DNA of 64,000 bases from Pseudomonas sp. RIT-PI-AD (GTDB taxonomy: Bacteria > Pseudomonadota > Gammaproteobacteria > Pseudomonadales > Pseudomonadaceae): assembly GCF_025642785.1 (NCBI RefSeq), contig NZ_JANZKU010000007.1, positions 124,001 to 188,000 of the forward strand, written 5' to 3'. Below are positions 57,989-64,000 of the stretch, piece by piece. The translations under genes were made by a program, and so were the position numbers. Position 1 is the first letter of the stretch, and every line of letters starts with the position of its first letter. The notes beneath the pieces were generated by a model. That model searched no databases and was not told the origin of the DNA. It saw only the letters and a list, made by a program, of their open reading frames with translations.

Positions 57989-59373
57989 TGGAAGGCTTGC
58001 TCTATGAAATTCTCATGGCCTTCGCCCTGGGCCTGCTCGGCGCGGTGGTGTTCGCGGCCATCGGGCTGGTGTCCGGTACCGACGAAACCACCACCCTCGC
58101 CCCCCTGACCATGCTGGTGGTGCTGCTGGGCGCCCCGCCTGCCGGCGTGTTGACGTTCTTCCTGGCCGGCGCCGTGTCCAAGCACATGACCCATGCCGTG
58201 CCGACGGCACTACTGGGGATACCGGGCGACACCGCCGCCACCGCGCTGCTGGCGGACGCCAATTACCTGCGCCGGCTGGGCGTGCCGCACATCGCCCTGC
58301 GCAAGATGATTTCCGGCGCCGCCGTGGCGGCGGTGATCGCCGTGCCGTTCTCGGTCCTGTTCGCCGTGCTGCTGGCGCCGTTCGGCGACCTAATCAAGGA
58401 GTTCGCGCCCTGGGTGTTCCTTTGCGCGGCCCTGACCATCGCCTACTTCTCGGCCGGTCGCTGGGCCGCGGTGCTGGCCCTGGTGCCCTTCGTGCTGGTG
58501 ATCGTGGCCCTGCAGACGCTGACCGCCAAGTACGGCGTGAAGCTGGCGGTGAGCTACTTCCTCGGCATCGCCGTGGCGCCCCTGATCGCCTCGCTGTTCG
58601 CGCTGCTGGCGCCAGCCGAGCGCGAGCGGATGCGGCGCGACGAGTACCGCCTGTTCTCCCTGGCACCGGACGTGAAGGGCTGGAGCGGCTACTTCCCCAA
58701 CCCGTTCAAGGTGATCACCCCGAAGCAGACCCGCATGACCGCCGTGGCGGCCAGCGTGTCGAGCGCCACCTTCGTGTTCAGCCCGGTGGCGATGACCGTG
58801 GTCATGGGGGAAATCATCGGCTCGCGGATCAAGCAGGCCTATGACCGCCTGACCACCGTCATCACCGCGCGTAACGGGGTGACCGAGTCCACCTACATCG
58901 CCGAGACCCTGATCCCGCTGATCGCCTTCGGCCTGCCCCTGAGCCCGGTGGCCGCCGGCCCGGCCGCGCCGCTGTTCAACGCGCCGCCGCGCTTCTTCGT
59001 CGACAACGCCACCGGCCAGATCAACAACCTGCACAACCTGCTCGGCACCTATGAGTTCCTCGGCTACGGCATGCTTTCGGTGATCATCGCGATCCTGGTG
59101 GCCTACCCGTTCACCATGAACTTCGCCCACCGAGCGGCCTCGTTCGTGGCGCGCAAGGTCAGCCACGAGTCGGTGATCGCGACCTTCATCGGCCTGGTCA
59201 TGGTGATCGGCATCTGGGAGGGCGGCCTGCTGGGGGTGATGGTGATCCTCACCATCGGTTTGCTGGGCGGCTTCCTGGCACGCTTGATCGGTTTCAACAT
59301 GGGGGTGCAGTTCATGGGCTACTACACCGCCGTGCTGACCGTGCCGGCGATCGTCGCACTGACCGGCGCCTGA
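57988..59373 (+). CDS. TctA-like carboxylate permease
   Basis: The 461-residue permease has about 10-12 transmembrane helices. GTDETTTLAPLTMLVV and LLGIPGDTAATALLADANY match the glycine/threonine-rich loops of TctA-type tricarboxylate permeases, and a second similar region is FGLPLSPVAAGPAAPLFNAP. A GTG three bases upstream could also start it. It would import a di- or tricarboxylate or mevalonate. No TctC binding protein gene is nearby. It forms a transport unit with the preceding small protein and the following porin. Confidence 0.75.
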   Translation: MEGLLYEILMAFALGLLGAVVFAAIGLVSGTDETTTLAPLTMLVVLLGAPPAGVLTFFLAGAVSKHMTHAVPTALLGIPGDTAATALLADANYLRRLGVPHIALRKMISGAAVAAVIAVPFSVLFAVLLAPFGDLIKEFAPWVFLCAALTIAYFSAGRWAAVLALVPFVLVIVALQTLTAKYGVKLAVSYFLGIAVAPLIASLFALLAPAERERMRRDEYRLFSLAPDVKGWSGYFPNPFKVITPKQTRMTAVAASVSSATFVFSPVAMTVVMGEIIGSRIKQAYDRLTTVITARNGVTESTYIAETLIPLIAFGLPLSPVAAGPAAPLFNAPPRFFVDNATGQINNLHNLLGTYEFLGYGMLSVIIAILVAYPFTMNFAHRAASFVARKVSHESVIATFIGLVMVIGIWEGGLLGVMVILTIGLLGGFLARLIGFNMGVQFMGYYTAVLTVPAIVALTGA

Positions 59374-59481
59374 CGCTCGAGCGGGCGCCCCGCTCCTTCC
59401 AACCTCGACACTTTTCATCCGAACGCCGATTCCGCGATGGGTCGCCCGACCCGCGTGGACGGCGGCTGCCTGCAAAAAAGG

Positions 59482-59489
59482 AATAATAA
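59482..59489 (+). promoter_or_regulatory. Hfq/Crc-type motif at the porin start
   Basis: AATAATAA fits AANAANAA and lies 2 nt upstream of the ATG, directly after the AAAAAAGGAA ribosome-binding stretch. Confidence 0.4.
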
Positions 59490-59491
59490 GA

Positions 59492-60760
59492 ATGAACGTC
59501 CTTTTCAACGCCACACCCGCCCGCGCCAACCTGGGCTCCAAACTCTGCGTCACCTGCCTCGCCTTCAGCGCCGGGAACACCTGGGCGCAGGATTTCATCG
59601 ACGATGCCAAGGCCGCGCTGACCCTGCGCAATTTCTACATCAACCGCAACTTCGTCGATCCCGCCTACCCCCAGGGCAAGGCGGAGGAATGGACCCAGAA
59701 TTTCATCCTCGACGCGCGCTCCGGCTACACCGCCGGGGCCCTCGGGTTCGGCGTGGATCTGCTGGGGCTCTATTCGGTGAAGCTCGACGGCGGCAAGGGC
59801 ACCGCGAACACCCAGTTGTTGCCGGTGCACGACGACGGCCGGCCGGCGGACGACTTCGGGCGACTGGGGGTCGCGCTGAAGGCCAAGTTTTCCCGCACCG
59901 AACTGAAGGTCGGCGAATGGGCGCCCATGCTGCCGGTGCTGCGCTCGGACGACGGCCGCTCCCTGACGCAGACCTTCCGCGGTGCCCAACTGACCTCCCA
60001 GGAGATCGACGGCTTCATCTTCTATGGCGGCCAGTTCCGCGGCAACAGCCCGCGGAACGACGCGAGCATGGAAGACCTGTTCATGAGCGGGCGCCCCACC
60101 GCGACTTCAGACCGCTTCAACTTCGCCGGTGCCGAATACCTGTTCAACGACAAGCGGACCCAGGCCAGCGCCTGGTACTCCGAACTCGAAGACGTCTACC
60201 AGCAGCAGTACTACAACCTCGTCCACAACCAGCCGCTAGGGGACTGGCTGCTGGTGGCCAACCTCGGCTACTTCGTGGGCAAGGAAAACGGCGGCGCCCT
60301 GGCCGGCGACATGGACAACCGCGCCACCTCGGTGATGCTGTCGGCCGCCACCGGCGGCCATACCCTCTCCCTGGGCCTGCAACGCATGATGGGCGACACC
60401 GGCTGGATGCGGATCAACGGCACCGCCGGCACCAGCCTGGCCAACGACAGCTACAACTCCAGCTACGACAACGCCCGCGAACGCTCCTGGCAGGTGCGCT
60501 ACGACTACAACTTCGCCGCCGCGGGCATCCCGGGGTTGACCTTCATGACCCGCTACATCAGCGGCGACCACGCCCACGTGGGCGACGTGACCGATGGCAA
60601 GGAATGGGGCCGGGAATCCGAACTCGCCTACGTCGTGCAGAGCGGCACTTTCAAGGCGCTGAACTTCAAGTGGCGCAACTCCAGCCTGCGCAGGGACTTC
60701 AGCAGCAACGAGTTCGACGAGAGCCGGCTGATCCTGAGCTATCCGCTCTCGATCCTTTGA
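59492..60760 (+). CDS. OprD-family outer membrane porin
   Basis: The 422-residue protein has a signal peptide (ending WAQ) then DFIDDAKAALTLRNFYINRNFVDP, the OprD-family N-terminus. QNFILDARSGYTAGALGFGVDLLGLYSVKLDGG and DLFMSGRP follow. It ends ILSYPLSIL with a terminal beta strand. The OprD/OpdK group forms 18-strand channels specific for basic amino acids or organic acids. In this location it probably admits mevalonate or a related acid. Two further genes of the cluster follow. Confidence 0.93.
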   Translation: MNVLFNATPARANLGSKLCVTCLAFSAGNTWAQDFIDDAKAALTLRNFYINRNFVDPAYPQGKAEEWTQNFILDARSGYTAGALGFGVDLLGLYSVKLDGGKGTANTQLLPVHDDGRPADDFGRLGVALKAKFSRTELKVGEWAPMLPVLRSDDGRSLTQTFRGAQLTSQEIDGFIFYGGQFRGNSPRNDASMEDLFMSGRPTATSDRFNFAGAEYLFNDKRTQASAWYSELEDVYQQQYYNLVHNQPLGDWLLVANLGYFVGKENGGALAGDMDNRATSVMLSAATGGHTLSLGLQRMMGDTGWMRINGTAGTSLANDSYNSSYDNARERSWQVRYDYNFAAAGIPGLTFMTRYISGDHAHVGDVTDGKEWGRESELAYVVQSGTFKALNFKWRNSSLRRDFSSNEFDESRLILSYPLSIL

Positions 60761-60871
60761 GGGGCCGAAGACGGGGCCGGCGGCGCAGGCATGCCGCCGC
60801 CACGTCCACTCCGGGAAAGTCCCCGGGCGCTGCCGCCCGGGCGCGCCGATCCGCTTTCAAGAGGAACCGAC

Positions 60872-62071
60872 ATGAAGCCTTTGGACAACCTGGTGGTGCT
60901 CGACCTGACCCGGGCCATCGCCGGCCCCTACTGCACGCTGTATTTCGCTGACCTGGGCGCCACGGTCATCAAGATCGAGAACCCCAACGACCCGGACTTC
61001 ATCAGGGACTACACCCCCACCATCGGCCCGGGGAGCGACGGGATGAGCGCCCCCTTCGCCCAGTACAACCGCAACAAGCTGTCGGTGACCCTCGACCTGG
61101 GCCGCCCCGAAGCGCAGGACATTTTCCGGGACATGGTCAGGAAGGCCGACATCCTGATCGAGAATTACCGGCCGGGCGTCATGGAGAAATTCGGCCTTCA
61201 CTACCAGGCGCTGAAGACCCTCAACCCGCGGCTCGTCTACACCGCCATCAGCGGCTACGGCCAGGACGGCCCCTACAGGAAGCGCCCGGCCTACGACAGC
61301 TGCGCCCAGGCCCTGAGCGGCCTGTGGTCGTTGAACGGCCCCAAGGACGGTCCCGCGGTGCGGGTCGGCACCATCATCAGCGACCTGGCGGCCGGGCTCA
61401 ACGCGGTCATCGGCACCCTGGCCGCCCTCCGGGTGGCGCAAGCCACCGGCCAGGGGCAGATGGTCGACGTGGCGCAACTGGACTCGACCCTGGCGTTGAC
61501 CGGCTACGCCGTGCCCAACTACACCGCCGGCGGCATCCTCGGCGCGCCGCTGGGGGACGAGGACTCCAACGTGCGGCCCTTCGAAAGCTTCGCCACCCGC
61601 GATGGCCAGGTGTTCTTCGGCGGCTTCAACGACAAGTTCTTCCACCAGGTCTGCGCGTACTTCGGCGAGCCCGAGCTGGCGCGAGACCCCGAGATAGGGG
61701 CCTTCGCCACCCGCAATCTGCCGGAGGTCTACGCCAGGCGGGTCAAGCCGAAGCTGGCGGGCTGGTTCGCCAGCCGCACCACCGCCGAACTGGAAGCGGC
61801 GCTGGCCGACCAAGTTCCGCTGGCGCCGATCAAGAACATCGCCGAGGCCCTGGCGGACCCGCAGGTCAAAGTCCGCGAAATGATCGTCACGACCACCTAC
61901 CCCGAGGGGAGCCTCGACAGCTTCGCCCTGCCCATCAAGTTCAGCGAGACCCCGGCGAATTCCGAGGGGCTGGCGCCCCGCGTGGGGCAGCACAACGACA
62001 AGGTCTATCGCGAACTCGTTGGCCTGAGCGGCGAGCGGCTGGCTGCGCTGAAGGACCAGGGCATCCTTTAG
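60872..62071 (+). CDS. Second family III CoA-transferase
   Basis: The 399-residue protein is a paralogue of the 55192 gene: VVLDLTRAIAGPYCTLYFADLGA, FAQYNRNKLSVTLDL, VYTAISGYGQDG and catalytic Asp171 in IISDLAAGLNAVIG. The start follows AGAGGA. Retaining two versions suggests two acids, for example a mono- and a dicarboxylate, or a donor-acceptor split. Overlaps no other gene; the crotonase gene follows after 36 nt. Confidence 0.92.
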   Translation: MKPLDNLVVLDLTRAIAGPYCTLYFADLGATVIKIENPNDPDFIRDYTPTIGPGSDGMSAPFAQYNRNKLSVTLDLGRPEAQDIFRDMVRKADILIENYRPGVMEKFGLHYQALKTLNPRLVYTAISGYGQDGPYRKRPAYDSCAQALSGLWSLNGPKDGPAVRVGTIISDLAAGLNAVIGTLAALRVAQATGQGQMVDVAQLDSTLALTGYAVPNYTAGGILGAPLGDEDSNVRPFESFATRDGQVFFGGFNDKFFHQVCAYFGEPELARDPEIGAFATRNLPEVYARRVKPKLAGWFASRTTAELEAALADQVPLAPIKNIAEALADPQVKVREMIVTTTYPEGSLDSFALPIKFSETPANSEGLAPRVGQHNDKVYRELVGLSGERLAALKDQGIL

Positions 62072-62107
62072 GCCATCCGGCCTTCATGAGCGACGAGAGG
62101 AAGACCG

Positions 62108-62893
62108 ATGAATTACACCCATATCGCCCGCGTCCAGAAAGACGGTGTCCTGACGGTGACGCTGAATGTCCCGGAAAAGCTCAACTGCATGAATGACGTC
62201 ATGATCCAGGAGCTGCGGCACCTGCTGCGTGTCGCCGACGCCGACGAGACGGTCGGTGCCCTCGTCATCACCGGCGCCGGGCGAGCCTTTTGCGCCGGCG
62301 GCGACATAACCGAGATGATGCGGACGACCCACACCGCCGACACCGCCCAGCGGCACATGGAAGGGTACCACGCGTTCACCCGGGAACTGGTCAACCTGAA
62401 GAAACCGGTGATCGCCGCGGTGAACGGCGTGGCGGCGGGCGGCGGGTTCTCCCTGGCCCTGCTGTGCGACCTGGTCATCGCCAGCGAGGACGCGCGCTTC
62501 CGCTCGGCCTTCGTCAACATCGCGCTGGTTCCGGATCTGGCCTTGATCTACAACCTCACCCGGATGCTCGGTGCCCAGAAGGTCAAGGAAATCGTCTTCG
62601 TCGACAAGCCGATCGACGCGAGCGAAGCCCACCGGCTGGGCTTCGTCAGCCGGGTGGTGCCTCGCCAGGACGTGATCGAAGAAGCCTTCCAGCTCGCCAG
62701 ATCCCTGGCCGAAGGGCCGAGGATCATGCTGCAGTGCGCCAAGCGGATGATCCACATGGCCGCGGAAAACACCTTCGCCACCATGCTGGAAACGGAAGCG
62801 CGCATGCAGGCCGAATGCTTCACCAGCCAAGACCACCTGATCGCGCGCCAGGCGTTCGTCGACAAGGCCAAGCCGACATACATCGGGAAATGA
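62108..62893 (+). CDS. Enoyl-CoA hydratase/isomerase (crotonase) family protein
   Basis: The 261-residue crotonase has the oxyanion-hole segments GAGRAFCAGGDI and AAVNGVAAGGGFSLALLCDLVIASEDARF. The next segment reads SAFVNIALVPDLALIYNLTRMLG, in which the usual catalytic Glu/GGT pattern is replaced and an Asp is kept in VPD. This suits an isomerase such as PaaG more than a classic hydratase. In this cluster a methylglutaconyl-CoA isomerase or hydratase step toward HMG-CoA is plausible. Last gene of the cluster. Confidence 0.85.
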   Translation: MNYTHIARVQKDGVLTVTLNVPEKLNCMNDVMIQELRHLLRVADADETVGALVITGAGRAFCAGGDITEMMRTTHTADTAQRHMEGYHAFTRELVNLKKPVIAAVNGVAAGGGFSLALLCDLVIASEDARFRSAFVNIALVPDLALIYNLTRMLGAQKVKEIVFVDKPIDASEAHRLGFVSRVVPRQDVIEEAFQLARSLAEGPRIMLQCAKRMIHMAAENTFATMLETEARMQAECFTSQDHLIARQAFVDKAKPTYIGK

Positions 62894-62982
62894 AAGCGCC
62901 CTCGGGATAAGGGACCTTCCGGAACACCGGGCGATTCTGCCTCGCAGGCGAATCGCTTCGCGGCGCGGATAGGGCGTACCGC

Positions 62983-64000
62983 TCAACCGAAGGGCAACAC
63001 CACCCGCACTTCCAAGCCACCCTGCTTTCGGTTGCGCAGCGTCAGGGCGCCTCCGTGTTCGAGTACCGTTGCCCGGGCCGCGGACAGGCCCAGGCCGACG
63101 CCGCCGGTGTTCTTGTTGCGGGAACCCTCGAGGCGGAAGAAGGGTTTGAACACCGCCTCGTGGTGCTCGGGCGCGATGCCCGGACCGCGGTCCAGCACGC
63201 GAATTTCCACCCGATCAGGGCCCGTCTTCATCTGAACGCTGGGCGCGTGTCCGTACTTGATGGCGTTTTCCACGAGGTTGATCAGCATGCGCTTGATGCC
63301 TATGGGGCGCCCCAGGTAGACGAAGCGACAGGGCCCGGAAAACGGCACCTCGGTGCCCGAATCCTTGAAATCGTCGATGACGGTGTGCAACAGCTCGGCG
63401 AGATCGAACGCGGTCGCCGGTTCGAGCCGGGCATCGTCGCGGAAGAACTCCAGGGCAGCGTTGACCATCGCCTGCATCTCGTCGACGTCCCGGAACAGCT
63501 TGGATTGCTGCTCGGCGTCGTCGATGAACTCGCCGCGCAGGCGCATGCGCGTCAAGGGCGCGCGCAGGTCGTGGGAGATCGCTGCGAGCATCTGCGTGCG
63601 GTCGTTGATGAAGTGCTGCAACTGCGCCTGCATAGCGTTGAACGCGAGGATCGCCTGGCGGATTTCCCGAGGGCCTTCCACCGGGATCGGCGGCGCCCTG
63701 AAGTCCGTGCCGAAGCGCCGCGCGCCTTGTGCGAAGCGTTCCAGCGGGCTCGCCAGATGACGGGTCGCGACCAGGGCGACGACGATCGTCGACAGCACGA
63801 CCAGTGCGATGACGATCAGGTTGCGCGGCAGCTCGTCCAGCCCCCAGCTGCGGGTGACCACCGAGAACATCACCCAGGAGCCGTCGGTCAAGCCGATCAG
63901 CAGCGCGTAGCCCTTGCCGTCCGCCTCCTGCGGCCAATCGCTGGGCTGGTAGGCCTCGATCCGGGCGGTGGGGTTCCGCAACTGACGACGCAGGAACTCC
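62983..64000 (-). CDS. Sensor histidine kinase, N-terminus outside window
   Basis: The reading frame stays open to the right edge, so the true start lies beyond it. Visible are a late periplasmic part, one transmembrane helix (LIVIALVVLSTIVVALVATRHL), HAMP, HisKA (AAISHDLRAPLTRMRLRGEF, phosphoacceptor His), HATPase_c (NLVENAIKYGHAP, DRGPGIAP, GGVGLGLS). EnvZ-like. Its response regulator should lie upstream on the minus strand past the edge. A link to the mevalonate cluster is possible but unproven. Confidence 0.9.
   Translation of the reverse strand, partial: EFLRRQLRNPTARIEAYQPSDWPQEADGKGYALLIGLTDGSWVMFSVVTRSWGLDELPRNLIVIALVVLSTIVVALVATRHLASPLERFAQGARRFGTDFRAPPIPVEGPREIRQAILAFNAMQAQLQHFINDRTQMLAAISHDLRAPLTRMRLRGEFIDDAEQQSKLFRDVDEMQAMVNAALEFFRDDARLEPATAFDLAELLHTVIDDFKDSGTEVPFSGPCRFVYLGRPIGIKRMLINLVENAIKYGHAPSVQMKTGPDRVEIRVLDRGPGIAPEHHEAVFKPFFRLEGSRNKNTGGVGLGLSAARATVLEHGGALTLRNRKQGGLEVRVVLPFG

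Noticed and set aside
58390-59631. A 413-codon minus-strand frame opposite the TctA-like permease
   Set aside because: Extremely His/Arg/Gly-rich with no domain. The plus strand has consistent transmembrane helices and operon context.

Overview
The window is a GC-rich bacterial chromosome segment from a Pseudomonas of the P. aeruginosa lineage, though probably not P. aeruginosa itself. The evidence is an OprI lipoprotein, a LipA/Lif lipase-foldase pair, the essential transglutaminase TgpA with its DUF58 and MoxR partners, and fabA-fabB next to a PA1611-type hybrid kinase. Several P. aeruginosa-like blocks are joined in an order I do not recall from PAO1, and a mevalonate-catabolic cluster is added. 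The species assignment is inference from remembered gene content; no search was run.

Layout. 1-5.8 kb: a CysH-like protein, cysB, a universal stress protein, a ketopantoate reductase gene broken by a 1-nt frameshift, a thioredoxin-like protein, a DAHP synthase and a GNAT acetyltransferase. 5.8-13.8 kb: an envelope block with an AsmA-like protein, oprI converging on an L,D-transpeptidase, tesA diverging from an ABC exporter operon, and greB. 13.9-16.8 kb: lipA with a sigma54-type promoter, its foldase, and a DoxX protein. 16.9-21.7 kb: an MltF2-like lytic transglycosylase, tatD, and a chemoreceptor with a perfect ANR/Dnr box. 21.7-27.4 kb: a thioesterase, a CHAD protein, and moxR-DUF58-tgpA. 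27.9-31.3 kb: a very small Csu/SCPU-like secreted protein, a flavin reductase, a lipoprotein, a patatin and a glutaminase. 31.4-34.3 kb: a two-component system followed by a five-EF-hand protein; matching palindromes precede both units. 34.4-49.6 kb: YdgA-like, PerM-like, DUF4892, GST, two alpha/beta hydrolases, a hotdog thioesterase, an acyl-CoA synthetase, SixA, DUF4389, gpsA, a hybrid sensor kinase, fabA-fabB and a DUF3859 protein. 49.7-50.7 kb: an amidohydrolase, followed by about 720 nt without a convincing gene.

51.4-62.9 kb is the most distinctive region. A MocR/GntR regulator diverges from degradative HMG-CoA reductase (mvaA) and HMG-CoA lyase (mvaB). A family III CoA-transferase, a split HadA/HadB-like hydratase, a TctA-like permease with a small membrane partner, an OprD-type porin, a second family III CoA-transferase and a crotonase-family protein follow. 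I infer a complete uptake-and-catabolism module for mevalonate and related branched C5/C6 acids (3-hydroxy-3-methylglutarate, 3-methylglutaconate) converging on HMG-CoA. Four of its genes carry an AANAANAA motif close to the start codon, which suggests joint Hfq/Crc catabolite repression. The window ends inside a sensor kinase gene.
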